DNA of 52,093 nucleotides from Candidatus Thiobius zoothamnicola. GTDB taxonomy: Bacteria; Pseudomonadota; Gammaproteobacteria; Chromatiales; Chromatiaceae. Location of the stretch: contig JAPQLC010000035.1 of NCBI GenBank assembly GCA_030826945.1, positions 1-52,093 on the forward strand, written 5' to 3'. The position numbers and the translations under genes are program-made. The notes beneath the pieces are model-generated. The model worked only from the letters and a program-made list of their open reading frames with translations. It made no database searches and was not told where the DNA came from. Of this stretch, positions 6,101-15,653 are shown one piece after another; positions within the stretch are counted from its first letter, which is position 1, and each line of letters starts with the position of its first letter.

Positions 6101-6458
6101 ATGAAAATCTAAGGTCTACATAGAATCATCGGTTATCAGTTACCTCACGGCACGTCCAAGCAATGATTTGGTAAAGGTCGCCCGGCAAAATATTACGGAG
6201 ATTTGGTGGCCAGAGAATCTCCAGCACTTCTCAGTTTACGTTTCCGAATTGCTTGAACAGGAAATTGCACAAGGAAACCCGGAAGCTGCTGCTCGGCGTC
6301 TGGCTATTACGGCCAGTATCAAAAATCTGATTTCCAAGGACTATGAATTTCTGCCTGATACCTCCGAAACCATGCTCTTTCTCACCATCCCCGTCTTATG
6401 TTTAAGCGACTTCAGTAGTTTGAAGACACTCTCTAAGCTGCGGTTTGGTTTTGATTGA
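6101..6458 (+). pseudogene. PIN-domain (VapC-like) toxin remnant, disrupted at both ends
   Basis: The frame from AAG 6111 reads K-V-Y-I-E-S-S-V-I-S-Y-L-T-A-R-P, the first strand of a VapC-like PIN RNase, and continues to an EAAARRL helix (about 6290). The only ATG in place (6101) is out of frame: ATGAAAATCTA is followed by AAGGTCTAC, which looks like an 8-bp near-duplication that shifted the frame. After about 6370 the sequence departs from the family, and the C-terminal half with the remaining acidic residues is missing. A TATAAT (6089-6094) stands 7 bp before the old ATG. No antitoxin is next to it. It lies outside the last attC, so it is either the end of a decayed cassette or chromosomal. 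Confidence 0.65.
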
Positions 6459-6532
6459 CCGTCTGTGTGGGAATGACGGCGCGCTTTTGCGGATGTTGTT
6501 CAACCAGGTGACGGTCTGATCCGAAAATCCGG

Positions 6533-7594
6533 TTATTCGGGGAGAGAGACAATCCTCGGTTGTTTGGTGAGCGGACGCAATTTTACTTGGTTTTGCATTT
6601 TTTCCGTCATGTGGATTTGGCCTTCTGTGTCCACGAGCAAGACCTGATCAATGCCCATTTGACGGGCGATCTGTGGCCAGTCTTCTGGCCCTGCGATAAA
6701 TAATGCCGTGGCGGCTGCGTCCGCTGTGGTGGCATCAGTATGCAATACCGTGACGGATGCGGCACCTTCCGCCGGGTATCCGGTACGTGGGTCGATAATG
6801 TGGTGATAAAATTCGCCGTCCCAGGTGAAGTTACGTTCATAATCGCCCGAGGTGAATACGGCACCATTGTCGCTGACGGGCAGCCAGGCAAGCACGCCGC
6901 TGCCGGATGGTCCGCGAATGGCGATCCGCCAGGGAACCCCGGCGCGTGATCCGATGGCGCGCAGATCGCCTCCGGCATTGACGATCGCGCTGTCAATGCC
7001 CATTTCTTGTAAGCGCAGGATCGCTTGATCAACGCCGTAGCCTTTGCCAATCGCGCCGAAATCGAGTTGTACGGCGGGGTTGTTGGAGTTGATATGAAAG
7101 CCATCGACGGCGAGTTGGCAGATACTGGGTTGTTGGCTTAATAAAGCGTCAATGGCTTCGAGTTCAGGGGGTTGGCGCGAGGTTAGCTCACCACGATGAA
7201 AATCCCACAGTTTAACGAGTTGACCAATGCCGGGGTCAAACAAGTAATCGCTTTGTCTGGCGAGTTCCTGCGATATTTTGATCAGCGGTAGTGTGGAAGG
7301 GGGGGCCGCAATGCGTTGAACGCCGTCGCGGATGGATGCATTGACATAGCCCAAGGGGCCGGGTTCCCAGGCATGCCAGGCATGGTGCATGAGGTCGAAA
7401 TCTTGTTGCAGTTGGCGTCGCGCGGCTTCGGCGCGTGGTTGGTTGATGCCGATGACTTCGACATCAATATAGGTGCCAAACGCCAGCAGGCGAAATTTTT
7501 GCGCGGGCAAAGGGGGGGCGCAACCGCTGGATGATCCGAGGGTGATCAGTATGATGAGGGTGAGCGAGAGTAACCGCTTTGTCAGCATGCTCAT
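6533..7594 (-). CDS. apbE: FAD:protein FMN transferase (ApbE), lipoprotein
   Basis: ApbE attaches FMN covalently to Thr of target flavoproteins such as NqrB/C and RnfD/G in the cell envelope. The 353-residue product has an N-terminal signal with a lipobox ending SSSGC (about residue 25), FGTYIDVEV, then QLDFGAIGKGYGVD, AIVNAGGDLRAIG and HHIIDPRTGYP, which are the flavin- and Mg-binding signatures; TTADAAATALF follows. I start it at ATG 7594, which overlaps the gshB stop by 4 nt, rather than 24 bp upstream. It ends a minus-strand run of thioredoxin-like gene, gshB and apbE. No Nqr or Rnf gene lies in the window, so its target is elsewhere. Confidence 0.93.
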   Translation of the reverse strand: MSMLTKRLLSLTLIILITLGSSSGCAPPLPAQKFRLLAFGTYIDVEVIGINQPRAEAARRQLQQDFDLMHHAWHAWEPGPLGYVNASIRDGVQRIAAPPSTLPLIKISQELARQSDYLFDPGIGQLVKLWDFHRGELTSRQPPELEAIDALLSQQPSICQLAVDGFHINSNNPAVQLDFGAIGKGYGVDQAILRLQEMGIDSAIVNAGGDLRAIGSRAGVPWRIAIRGPSGSGVLAWLPVSDNGAVFTSGDYERNFTWDGEFYHHIIDPRTGYPAEGAASVTVLHTDATTADAAATALFIAGPEDWPQIARQMGIDQVLLVDTEGQIHMTEKMQNQVKLRPLTKQPRIVSLPE

Positions 7595-8541
7595 ACGGCG
7601 AGTTTCTGCTCCAGACAATCGAATAAGAGTCCCGCGATATTCAGCCCATATTGAGCATCAAGTTCGCGGATACAGGTCGGGCTGGTGATATTGATCTCGG
7701 TTAAATAATCGCCGATGACATCCAGGCCAGCGAACAGGATACCTGAACGGCGTAGATAAGGGGATAGGGTGGCGACGATTTCCCGGTCGCGTTCCGTCAG
7801 CGCGATTCCTTCGCCACGTCCACCAACGGCCAGGTTGCCGCGTGTTTCCCCTGGTGCCGGGATACGCGCGAGGGCATAGGGCACAGGCTCGCCATCAATC
7901 ACCAGAATACGTTTGTCGCCCTGGCTGATCGCCGGAATGAAACGCTGTGCCATACAGGATTGAGTGCCATGGGCTGTCAGGGTCTCAATGATTACCGCGC
8001 GATTCGGGTCGGCTTGTTTGACCCGGAAAATGGAAGCGCCGCCCATGCCGTCCAGCGGCTTGAGGATGACATCCTGCTGTTCATTAATGAAACGGTTCAG
8101 TTCATCCGCCAGGCGAGTGACCAGACTGGGCGTGCATAGTTGAGGGAAGAATCCGGTTGAGAGCTTTTCGTTGGCGTTGCGCAGTGCCTTGGGGTCATTC
8201 ACCACTAAGACGCCGGTATCAGCGGCCTGTTGCAGCAAATAAGTGGTGTAGATGTATTCCATGTCGAAAGGCGGATCTTTGCGCATGAGCACGACATCAA
8301 AGGCATCCAGTGGTTGGGTGAGGTGTTCGCCCAACTCGAACCAGCGTCCGGTTTGGTCGTAAACTTTCAGTGGCGCGCCTTTGACATAGGTGCGGCCATC
8401 GCGTTGGTACAAGTCTTTTTGTTGCAGATAGTTGATGGGCCAGCCGCGTCGTTGAGCCTCAAGCAACATGGCGAAGGTGCTGTCTTTGTGAATTTTGATG
8501 TGCTCGATGGGATCCATCAGCACGGCAAGATTGGCCTGCAT
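7591..8541 (-). CDS. gshB: Glutathione synthetase
   Basis: GshB joins glycine to gamma-glutamylcysteine with ATP, the second step of glutathione synthesis in the cytoplasm. The 316-residue protein has the usual length and order: N-terminal domain with MDPIEHIKIHKDSTFAML, the EYIYTTYLL helix, then ATP-grasp domain with ILKPLDGMGGASIFR, a glycine-rich loop (GNLAVGGRGE) and the terminal LTEINITSPT strand with metal ligands. It starts 8 bp after the thioredoxin-like gene and overlaps apbE by 4 nt, so the three are probably one transcript. Confidence 0.96.
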   Translation of the reverse strand: MQANLAVLMDPIEHIKIHKDSTFAMLLEAQRRGWPINYLQQKDLYQRDGRTYVKGAPLKVYDQTGRWFELGEHLTQPLDAFDVVLMRKDPPFDMEYIYTTYLLQQAADTGVLVVNDPKALRNANEKLSTGFFPQLCTPSLVTRLADELNRFINEQQDVILKPLDGMGGASIFRVKQADPNRAVIIETLTAHGTQSCMAQRFIPAISQGDKRILVIDGEPVPYALARIPAPGETRGNLAVGGRGEGIALTERDREIVATLSPYLRRSGILFAGLDVIGDYLTEINITSPTCIRELDAQYGLNIAGLLFDCLEQKLAV

Positions 8542-8549
8542 AGCTAACC

Positions 8550-9593
8550 TCAGTCCATCAGGTTAATGTTAAAGCCACGCGCATGCAGCGTATCCGTCCG
8601 GTGCTGCAGGAAACGCTGGAAGTTCGGTTGCGCATGATAAGCCTGGCTGACCACATAATCTATCGCGCCGTGAATGTGGAAACTTTTCACATAAGCCTCA
8701 ATGCGGAATACCGCTTTACCTTGGGTATCGAAAAACACCCAGCTCGGCGTATGGTGTATGCCGAGCGCCTTCGCCCAGTCCGTCAGGGGCATTGTGTGTC
8801 CTTCTGGTGTCTGGATCAGCTCTTTTGACCACATATCGACCACGGCGATGTCCAGATTGGTTAATGCATGGGCGATTTGTGGTCGCCGGAGTATATCCTG
8901 ATGCAGTTCATCACAGTCAGGGCAGATTTTCTGCTCGAATATGACGAGCAAAGGACGGTGGCTTTGCGCGCGATTGTCCGCCAGATGTAGTGGCATGGGG
9001 AGTGAGTCAGCCAGTTGATGAAGCGTGCCGCTGGCCGGTTGTGGATTGGCTGAAGCGTAAAAGGTGCGGAAATCCTGCTGTTTTTCGTGTTTGCCGCCAA
9101 CAAAGTCCACGGCCGCCCGGAATTTATGCGGCGCAAAGTAGCCGTTAATGCGTAAAACGACTTCGGCGGATTCGTTCAGCAACAATAGCGTCGGGGTGTA
9201 TTGCACGCGCAGGGCTTCAGCCAATTGTTTCTCGGTCGTGATGTTACCGGCGAAATCAACAACTTCACGATCACCCCACAGGTTGATCGCAATGACATCA
9301 AAATGTTGTTGTGTTGCTTGGGCGATGGATGGATTGCCGAGATTGTCGCGTAACAATTTGGCGCAATAGGGGCAGCCGTCTTGATAAAAATACAGCATCA
9401 GCCGTTGATTATTTTCAGTGGCTTCGTTGATATCTTCGCGAATGTCCAGAAAAGAGGCTTTGAACCAAGGCGGCTGTTCGTGATAACCGGGATTCACCAT
9501 GCCTTGATCCAGTTGTTCATCAGCGGCTTGGGTCGATAAGGTGGTGATCAGGAACCCAAAGCATAATGATGCGATTAATCGTGGGTATTTCAT
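8550..9593 (-). CDS. Exported protein with two thioredoxin-like domains
   Basis: The 347-residue product starts at ATG 9593, with GGGGAGAAAG 4-13 bp upstream; a longer frame exists but lacks a ribosome site. A signal peptide (LIASLCFGFLITTLSTQAA) is followed by two thioredoxin-fold domains in tandem. The first (about 45-170) has CPYC and the cis-Pro stretch YTPTLLLL; the second (about 205-335) has CPDC and HTPSWVFF. This matches the SoxW/DUF255-like thioredoxins that reduce or form disulfides in the periplasm. Both redox centres are intact. It precedes gshB and apbE on the same strand with an 8-bp gap, so a thiol-related envelope role fits. The substrate cannot be told. Confidence 0.85.
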   Translation of the reverse strand: MKYPRLIASLCFGFLITTLSTQAADEQLDQGMVNPGYHEQPPWFKASFLDIREDINEATENNQRLMLYFYQDGCPYCAKLLRDNLGNPSIAQATQQHFDVIAINLWGDREVVDFAGNITTEKQLAEALRVQYTPTLLLLNESAEVVLRINGYFAPHKFRAAVDFVGGKHEKQQDFRTFYASANPQPASGTLHQLADSLPMPLHLADNRAQSHRPLLVIFEQKICPDCDELHQDILRRPQIAHALTNLDIAVVDMWSKELIQTPEGHTMPLTDWAKALGIHHTPSWVFFDTQGKAVFRIEAYVKSFHIHGAIDYVVSQAYHAQPNFQRFLQHRTDTLHARGFNINLMD

Positions 9594-9683
9594 ACATCTT
9601 TCTCCCCGGTACGCGGGTTGTGCGTCTTGACATGTCCATTTATGCAGAATGCGATGGCGGTTTTTTAGCATATTCAGGGTGTG

Positions 9684-10424
9684 TCATAAAATAACCCCTG
9701 CTTCTTGCGGTTCCACCAAGTGGCGACAGTTTATGGGTTCTGTTTGCCAGATCGCGGCGTTTTGCACGATTTTGGTCGCTTTTTGGACGGAAGATAAGAA
9801 TTGTCGGCGTGGTATTTCTTGCGCTCCCATACGGATCAGGTGCGGGTTGTGAACCTGACAGTCAAGTAGGGGGAATTGGTGTTTTTGTAAAAATTGGCAC
9901 ACATACGCCATGACGATTTTTGAGGCGTTGGTGACATGGCTGAACATGGATTCACCGAAAAACATTTTCCCGATCGCGACGCCATAAAGGCCGCCAACCA
10001 GCGTATCTTGTTGCCAAAGTTCAAAAGAGTGTGCGACGCCTGCCTGGTGTAAATCTTGGTAAGCCCGGCGCATTTCCGGTAGCAGCCAAGTATCCTTTTC
10101 CTTCGCGCGTGGTGCGGCGCAGGCGGCTGTGACGGTGTTGAAGCAGTGGTCAATGGTCAGCGTGAATTCAGCGTGTTTCAGGGTTCTTTTCAAGCGGCGT
10201 GATAGATGGATTTTATCAGGCATCAACACGGTGCGCGGGTCAGGACTCCACCATAAAATAGGGTCGCCCTGACTGTACCAGGGGAAAATGCCTTGTTTAT
10301 AGGCTTGTATCAGACGTGCTGGTGAGAGGTCGCCGCCAATCGCGATCAAGCCATTGCGGGTGGATCTGGCTTGTTCGGGGTCCGGGAATGGGTGCTCGGG
10401 CGGCAAACCATTTAATGAGATCAT
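9684..10424 (-). CDS. aat: Leucyl/phenylalanyl-tRNA-protein transferase
   Basis: Aat moves Leu or Phe from tRNA to proteins with N-terminal Arg or Lys, which marks them for ClpAP through ClpS. The 246-residue protein has the family signatures GLIAIGGDLSP, YKQGIFPWYSQG, ILWWSPDPR, then GVAIGKMFFGESMFS and LLDCQVHNPHLIRMGAQEIPR in its GNAT-like domain. Length is normal. The gene lies 90 bp upstream of the thioredoxin-like gene on the same strand and is divergent from tcdA with about 124 bp between, which must hold both promoters. Confidence 0.96.
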   Translation of the reverse strand: MISLNGLPPEHPFPDPEQARSTRNGLIAIGGDLSPARLIQAYKQGIFPWYSQGDPILWWSPDPRTVLMPDKIHLSRRLKRTLKHAEFTLTIDHCFNTVTAACAAPRAKEKDTWLLPEMRRAYQDLHQAGVAHSFELWQQDTLVGGLYGVAIGKMFFGESMFSHVTNASKIVMAYVCQFLQKHQFPLLDCQVHNPHLIRMGAQEIPRRQFLSSVQKATKIVQNAAIWQTEPINCRHLVEPQEAGVIL

Positions 10425-10548
10425 GGCGTTGGTTTGTACTCAGTGGCATGGATGGTTCAGATTGGGTAAACGTTATCAGAATCTGGGCAATTTGTTCTTT
10501 CGGGTGTACCATCGCGCACCTGTCCGTCATGATTAAAGGTATTGATTC

Positions 10549-11298
10549 TTGCAACGCCGCTTCGCAGGTATTGCGCGTTTATATGGCGCATCGGAGGCGC
10601 AAGCCATGTTTGCCGCACATGTTGCGGTGGTGGGCGTTGGCGGCGTTGGCTCCTGGGTGGTGGAGGCATTGGCCCGTAGTGGCGTCAGCCATATTTCGCT
10701 GATTGACGCTGATCATGTTGCTGAATCGAACATAAATCGCCAACTACAAGCGTTGGAAGATACGTTAGGGCGTGCGAAAACAGAGGTGCTGGCAGAGCGG
10801 ATTGCGCTCATTAACCCGGCCTGCCAGGTGGATTGCATGGAAGATTTTGTTGGGCTGGATAATTTGACGACTTTGCTCGACAGGCGGTATGCCTGGGTGG
10901 TTGATTGCATTGATGATTTCCGGGTCAAGGCGGCGATGATCGCTTATTGTCGCCGCCAGCATATTGCGGTCATTACTGTTGGCGCTGCTGGCGGCCAATT
11001 GAATCCGGGTGAAATCCGGGTATCGGATTTACATAAAACGGAGCAGGATGCTTTGTTAGCGCGTACTCGTCGTCTGTTGCGTCAGGACTATGGTTTTCCG
11101 AGAACCTTGACGCGCCAGTTCAGCGTACCAGCAGTTTGGTCGGCTGAGCCGGTTAAGGCGTCACGCCATTGTGCTGAACAAACGGATCATTCTTTGAATT
11201 GCGCCGGGTTTGGGGCTTGCATGCCGGTGACAGCGACTTTTGGCATGTTGGCCGCCGCGCATGTGTTGAATGATTTGGCGAGTATTCCGAACCAGTAG
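10549..11298 (+). CDS. tcdA: tRNA threonylcarbamoyladenosine dehydratase
   Basis: TcdA (CsdL) is an E1-like enzyme that uses ATP to cyclise t6A at tRNA position 37 to ct6A. The 249-residue protein shows RFAGIARLYG, the nucleotide-binding VVGVGGVGSWVVEALARSG, LIDADHVAESNINRQ, the Asp-rich DCIDDF and the NCAGFGAC segment near the end. The start is TTG at 10549 with AAAGG upstream; the nearby ATG at 10529 is out of frame. It lacks the C-terminal membrane helix of the E. coli protein, which varies in the family. It stands alone before aroA. Confidence 0.92.
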   Translation: MQRRFAGIARLYGASEAQAMFAAHVAVVGVGGVGSWVVEALARSGVSHISLIDADHVAESNINRQLQALEDTLGRAKTEVLAERIALINPACQVDCMEDFVGLDNLTTLLDRRYAWVVDCIDDFRVKAAMIAYCRRQHIAVITVGAAGGQLNPGEIRVSDLHKTEQDALLARTRRLLRQDYGFPRTLTRQFSVPAVWSAEPVKASRHCAEQTDHSLNCAGFGACMPVTATFGMLAAAHVLNDLASIPNQ

Positions 11299-11356
11299 TG
11301 GTGGGTTGGGTGTTGCGCATAGTTTATTTTAGAGACAAAAACGGATAGAGAAAAAG

Positions 11357-12673
11357 GTGTCAACTGAACTGCAATTTATTGTGAATGCTGGCGGCGTATT
11401 ATCTGGTGATCTGCGCGTGCCAGGCGATAAGTCCATTTCCCATCGATCCATTATGTTGGGCGCCTTGGCTGAGGGGGTGACGCATATTCATGGTTTTCTG
11501 GAGGGCGAGGATGCTTTGGCGACCTTACAGGCTTTCCGCGCCATGGGGGTGGAGATTAACGGGCCGACGGCAGGTGAAGTGACGATTCAGGGCGTTGGCA
11601 TGCGCGGTTTGCGCGCGCCTGGACAAGCACTTGATCTGGGCAACTCCGGCACTTCGATGCGTTTGCTCAGTGGTTTATTGGCGGGACAGGGATTCCCGGT
11701 GACGTTACTGGGCGACGCTTCCCTCTCTAAACGTCCGATGGGACGAGTGGTGCGGCCTCTGCAACAAATGGGCGCTGATATTGAAACGACGGGAGCAGGC
11801 ACTGCACCGCTGGTGATGAAGCCTGTCAGGCAGTTATCCGGGATTCAGTATGTCATGCCGGTCGCCAGCGCTCAGGTGAAATCCTGTTTGTTGCTGGCGG
11901 GGTTATATGCGGAAGGCGAAACCCGGGTGACTGAGCCGGCACCCACTCGTGATCATACGGAACGTATGTTGCAGACTTTTGGTTATCCGGTCACGCGATC
12001 TGGTGAGCAATGCGGTGTGCAAGGGGGGGGGCGGTTAATCGCTTGTGATCTGGATGTCCCGGCGGATATTTCATCAGCCGCATTTTTTCTGGTTGGGGCC
12101 AGTATCGCCGAGGGTTCAGCATTGTTGTTGCGTCATGTTGGCGTCAATCCAACCCGTTGCGGGGTGATCAACATTCTGCGATTGATGGGAGCTGATATCG
12201 ATCTTTTGCATGCGCGTGAGGCGGGTGGTGAACCAGTGGCGGATTTGCGCGTTCGTTCAGCGCCATTGCGAGGCATTCACATCCCTCACGACCAGATTCC
12301 GCTGGCGATTGATGAGTTTCCCGTATTGTTTGTGGCGGCGGCCTGTGCTGAGGGTGAAACCGTGTTGACAGGTGCTGAGGAGTTGCGCGTTAAGGAGTCT
12401 GATCGTATTCAGGTGATGGCGGATGGTTTAGCCGCCTTAGGCATTGAAGTGCGCACCACGCAAGATGGCATTGTGATTCAGGGCGGACAATTGCAAGCTG
12501 GTGAAGTGGATAGTCATGGCGACCATCGCATCGCCATGGCGTTTGCGATAGCCGCTTTACGCGCGCAAGGGCCGATTAGGATCCGTGATTGCGCCAATGT
12601 GAATACTTCATTTCCTGATTTTGCCGCGTTCGCCAAGCGTTCGGGTTTGGCGATTGAAGCTGCCCATGCCTGA
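11357..12673 (+). CDS. aroA: 3-phosphoshikimate 1-carboxyvinyltransferase (EPSP synthase)
   Basis: AroA joins phosphoenolpyruvate and shikimate-3-phosphate in the pathway to aromatic amino acids. The 438-residue protein starts at GTG 11357 behind AGAGAAAAAG. It carries the motifs that define class II EPSP synthases: GDKS (near residue 24), SAQVK, RDHTE and NPTR. The position that is Ala100 in the CP4 enzyme is Gly here ([10 protein letters not shown]). The Asp of DEFPVLF and ELRVKESDR, which close the active site, are present. It overlaps cmk by 8 nt and so heads an aroA-cmk(-rpsA) unit, a frequent order in proteobacteria. Confidence 0.96.
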   Translation: MSTELQFIVNAGGVLSGDLRVPGDKSISHRSIMLGALAEGVTHIHGFLEGEDALATLQAFRAMGVEINGPTAGEVTIQGVGMRGLRAPGQALDLGNSGTSMRLLSGLLAGQGFPVTLLGDASLSKRPMGRVVRPLQQMGADIETTGAGTAPLVMKPVRQLSGIQYVMPVASAQVKSCLLLAGLYAEGETRVTEPAPTRDHTERMLQTFGYPVTRSGEQCGVQGGGRLIACDLDVPADISSAAFFLVGASIAEGSALLLRHVGVNPTRCGVINILRLMGADIDLLHAREAGGEPVADLRVRSAPLRGIHIPHDQIPLAIDEFPVLFVAAACAEGETVLTGAEELRVKESDRIQVMADGLAALGIEVRTTQDGIVIQGGQLQAGEVDSHGDHRIAMAFAIAALRAQGPIRIRDCANVNTSFPDFAAFAKRSGLAIEAAHA

Positions 12674-13328
12674 TATTCCGATTATCACTTTGGATGGACC
12701 GAGTGGCGCAGGGAAGGGAACTGTCGCTGCTCGTCTGGCGCAGCATTATGGCTGGCATATCCTGGATTCTGGCGCACTGTATCGGCTGGTTGGCTATGCA
12801 GCCTCCCAGGCAGGAACCGATTTGGCGGATGGCGAAGCTCTTGTTTCGGTGGTAAGCGGTATGCAAGTGCAGTTTGCGCCCAATCAAGTGACTTTGAATG
12901 GGGAGGATGTCTCGCTGGCAATTCGCACCGAAACCGCAGGTAATGCGGCGTCTAAGGTGGCGGCCATGCCAGCGGTGCGCGCCGCTTTGCTGGATTGGCA
13001 ACGTAGTTATGCCAAACGGCCGGGCCTGGTGGCTGATGGGCGCGACATGGGCACTGTGGTTTTTCCACAAGCGCGGCTCAAGGTGTTCCTCACGGCAAGC
13101 GCCGATGAGCGCGCTCTCAGGCGTTATAAACAGTTGAAAGAGAAAGGTATTACTGCTAGGGTTGCGACCCTCGCAGCGGAGATACGCGAACGTGATGAGC
13201 GTGATCAGAATCGCGCCGCCGCACCGCTGAAACCAGCAGAAGACGCTTTGTGCATAGATTCCACGTCAATGTCGATTGATGACGTCGCGCATAGCATCAT
13301 TCGTGCTGCCGAATCTTGTTTATCCTGA
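12666..13328 (+). CDS. cmk: Cytidylate kinase
   Basis: Cmk phosphorylates CMP and dCMP with ATP. The 220-residue protein has the P-loop GPSGAGKGT at residues 10-18, DSGALYR, the NMP-binding insert, [13 protein letters not shown] and a lid with [10 protein letters not shown] and RDERDQNR. I start it at ATG 12666 inside the end of aroA, where the alignment of the family begins; the frame is open 45 bp further upstream. Translation is probably coupled to aroA. Confidence 0.96.
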   Translation: MPDIPIITLDGPSGAGKGTVAARLAQHYGWHILDSGALYRLVGYAASQAGTDLADGEALVSVVSGMQVQFAPNQVTLNGEDVSLAIRTETAGNAASKVAAMPAVRAALLDWQRSYAKRPGLVADGRDMGTVVFPQARLKVFLTASADERALRRYKQLKEKGITARVATLAAEIRERDERDQNRAAAPLKPAEDALCIDSTSMSIDDVAHSIIRAAESCLS

Positions 13329-13353
13329 TAGGAAAATCACCACTATTTCCGCT

Positions 13354-13389
13354 TTATCGCCCGATGGGGTCGCTGTTATGGGGGCGATC
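13354..13389 (+). promoter_or_regulatory. Hairpin in the rpsA leader
   Basis: ATCGCCC and GGGGCGAT face each other in the 140-bp gap between cmk and rpsA, about 80 bp before the rpsA start. rpsA has at best a weak ribosome site (GGAT 9 bp upstream). In E. coli the rpsA leader relies on folded hairpins instead of a Shine-Dalgarno sequence and is repressed by S1 itself; this hairpin may play that part. Confidence 0.4.
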
Positions 13390-13468
13390 TCTCCTTATCA
13401 ACCTTAACTGAACGCTGGGCCATAAACCAGCAGCGCGATCTGTGATAACAGGTCTGGATAAAAACATT

Positions 13469-15139
13469 ATGTCTGAAAGTTTTGCCGAGCTCTTTGAGGA
13501 GAGCCTTAACACCACTAACTTGCAAACCGGCTCCATCGTCATTGGCACTGTCGTCGATGTGGATGGTGACTTTGTCACCGTCAATGCGGGTTTGAAATCT
13601 GAAGGCGTGATACCCATCACCCAGTTCATCGATTTTGACGGCAACCTGGAGGTTGAAGTCGGTGATCAAGTTGAAGTCGCTTTGGATGCGGTTGAAGATG
13701 GTTGGGGATATACCCGTTTGTCACGCGAAAAGGCGAAACGCCATTATGCTTGGCAGAATCTGGAAAAAGCTTTTGAGAGTGAAGACATTATTAAAGGCCG
13801 CATTAACGGCAAAGTGAAGGGCGGTTTCACGGTCGAATTGGATCAGATTCGCGCCTTCCTGCCGGGTTCCCTGGTGGATGTGCGTCCGGTGCGCGATACC
13901 AGCTATCTGGAAGGTAAAGAGCTGGAATTCAAAGTCATCAAGCTGGATCAAAAGCGTAACAATGTCGTTGTTTCGCGCCGCGCGGTGGTTGAACAAGAGT
14001 ACAGTGAGGAAAGGGATAAGCTGCTTGACAGCCTGGTTGAAGGTCAGGAAATCAAGGGTGTGGTCAAGAACCTGACGGATTATGGCGCATTCGTTGATCT
14101 GGGTGGTATTGATGGCTTGTTGCATATCACTGATATGGCCTGGCGGCGCGTCAAACACCCTTCCGAAGTGGTGCAGATTGGCGACGAAGTGATTGTCAAG
14201 GTACTCAAGTTTGACCGCGAGAAAATGCGTGTCTCATTGGGCCTGAAACAAACTGGCGAGGATCCTTGGGCGAATTTGACCCGACGTTATCCGGTGAATT
14301 CACGTCTGTTCGGCAAAGTGACCAATATCGCTGATTATGGCGCTTTTGTTGAGATTGAAGATGGCGTTGAAGGTTTGGTGCATGTGTCTGAAATGGACTG
14401 GGCCAACAAAAACATCCATCCCAATAAAGTGGCGCAGTTGGGACAAGAAGTTGAAGTCATGGTGCTGGATATTGATGAAGAGCGCCGCCGCATTTCATTG
14501 GGCATGAAACAATGCCAGACCAATCCATGGGAAGCTTTTGGTGAGCACTTCAAGAAAGGCGATCAGGTCAGTGGAGCCATCAAATCCATTACTGACTTTG
14601 GTATTTTCATCGGTCTGGAAGGCGGTATTGATGGCTTGGTGCATCTTTCTGATATTTCCTGGGATGAGAATGGCGAAGATGCCGTCCGCGAGTATCGTAA
14701 AGGACAAGTGCTGGATACGGTTGTATTAGCGGTTGACCCTGAACGTGAGCGTATTTCTCTTGGCATCAAACAGATGGCGAAAGATCCGTTCTCTTCTTAT
14801 TTGGCTGCGCATGAAAAGGGTTCTGTCGTTAAAGGCGTCGTGCAGGAAATTGATGCGAAAGGCGCGGTTGTCCTGCTCGCCGAAGGGGTTGAAGGCTATT
14901 TGCGCACCGTGGATATGTCGCGTGAGCGAATTGAGGATCCACACAATATCCTGAATGAAGGTGATGAGGTTGAAGCCAAGTTTACTGGCGTTGACCGGAA
15001 AAACCGGGTGATTAACCTGTCAGTCAAAGCCAAGGATATTGAAGAGGAAAAAGCTGCCATTTCAGCCTATTCCAGTGATGCTTCCACAGCAGGCACCACT
15101 TCAATGGCTGATTTGTTGAAAGAGCAGCTTGAATCCTAA
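13469..15139 (+). CDS. rpsA: 30S ribosomal protein S1
   Basis: S1 binds mRNA at the small subunit and helps start translation of structured messages. The 556-residue protein has six S1 repeats as in E. coli (557 residues): two divergent N-terminal ones that bind the ribosome, and four RNA-binding ones with the repeated pattern DYGAFV-L-GIDGLLH-TDMAW and its variants (about residues 185-260, 270-345, 357-432, 445-515). The start [12 protein letters not shown] fits the family; a frame nine codons longer lacks support. The gene lies between cmk and ihfB, the usual gammaproteobacterial place. Confidence 0.97.
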   Translation: MSESFAELFEESLNTTNLQTGSIVIGTVVDVDGDFVTVNAGLKSEGVIPITQFIDFDGNLEVEVGDQVEVALDAVEDGWGYTRLSREKAKRHYAWQNLEKAFESEDIIKGRINGKVKGGFTVELDQIRAFLPGSLVDVRPVRDTSYLEGKELEFKVIKLDQKRNNVVVSRRAVVEQEYSEERDKLLDSLVEGQEIKGVVKNLTDYGAFVDLGGIDGLLHITDMAWRRVKHPSEVVQIGDEVIVKVLKFDREKMRVSLGLKQTGEDPWANLTRRYPVNSRLFGKVTNIADYGAFVEIEDGVEGLVHVSEMDWANKNIHPNKVAQLGQEVEVMVLDIDEERRRISLGMKQCQTNPWEAFGEHFKKGDQVSGAIKSITDFGIFIGLEGGIDGLVHLSDISWDENGEDAVREYRKGQVLDTVVLAVDPERERISLGIKQMAKDPFSSYLAAHEKGSVVKGVVQEIDAKGAVVLLAEGVEGYLRTVDMSRERIEDPHNILNEGDEVEAKFTGVDRKNRVINLSVKAKDIEEEKAAISAYSSDASTAGTTSMADLLKEQLES

Positions 15140-15154
15140 GCTCAACCACGATTA

Positions 15155-15231
15155 GCGGATTCGGCGGGTTTCCCTCGTCGAATCTGCTGGTATATCCCGG
15201 TGCGGGAATCTGGCGAACGGATTCTTTCGCC
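15155..15231 (+). terminator. Two hairpins between rpsA and ihfB
   Basis: The first hairpin pairs GCGGATTCGGCG (15155-15166) with CGTCGAATCTGC (15175-15186) using two G-U pairs. The second pairs GGCGAA (15212-15217) with TTCGCC (15226-15231). Neither has a T run, so they may stabilise or process the rpsA message rather than stop transcription. Confidence 0.45.
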
Positions 15232-15273
15232 GAGTTAGGGTATGCCTTGGTTTGTCCATATCAGGATAGTGTG

Positions 15274-15570
15274 ATGACCAGATCCGAATTGATTGAAGTC
15301 ATTATCCGTGAGCGAGTCCATCTGGCACCACGGGATGTCGAACTTGCCGTTAAATGCATGATTGAACAAATGAGTGAAGCTTTAGCTAGTGGCGAGCGGA
15401 TTGAAATTCGAGGGTTTGGCAGCTTTTCGTTGCATTATCGTTCCCCACGGATTGGCCGTAACCCTAAAACCGGTGAATCGGTTCCATTGCAAGGTAAATA
15501 TGTGCCGCATTTCAAACCCGGCAAGGCCTTGCGTGAGCGCGTCACTTCCCGTTATGAGAATGGCGATTGA
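15274..15570 (+). CDS. ihfB: Integration host factor subunit beta
   Basis: IHF-beta pairs with IHF-alpha to bend DNA in replication, transcription and recombination. The 98-residue protein starts [10 protein letters not shown] at ATG 15274 with AGGA 7 bp upstream. It shows [13 protein letters not shown] and the DNA-arm motif [12 protein letters not shown] with the minor-groove proline, then the [11 protein letters not shown] tail. The gene follows rpsA as in most Gammaproteobacteria. Confidence 0.95.
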   Translation: MTRSELIEVIIRERVHLAPRDVELAVKCMIEQMSEALASGERIEIRGFGSFSLHYRSPRIGRNPKTGESVPLQGKYVPHFKPGKALRERVTSRYENGD

Positions 15571-15653
15571 GACTTAATCAGGAGCCATGTTCCGGCCATA
15601 GCTGTTTCTTTGGCGCATCATGATCTCCCCGCACACACCACAGGATTTGTCTT

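Noticed and set aside
7282..7479. Small ORFs opposite apbE, gshB and other core genes
   Set aside because: They are shadows of well-supported genes in other frames.
15155..15231. Hairpins after rpsA as a CRISPR or REP array
   Set aside because: The two hairpins differ in sequence and are not repeated elsewhere in the window; no spacer pattern exists.
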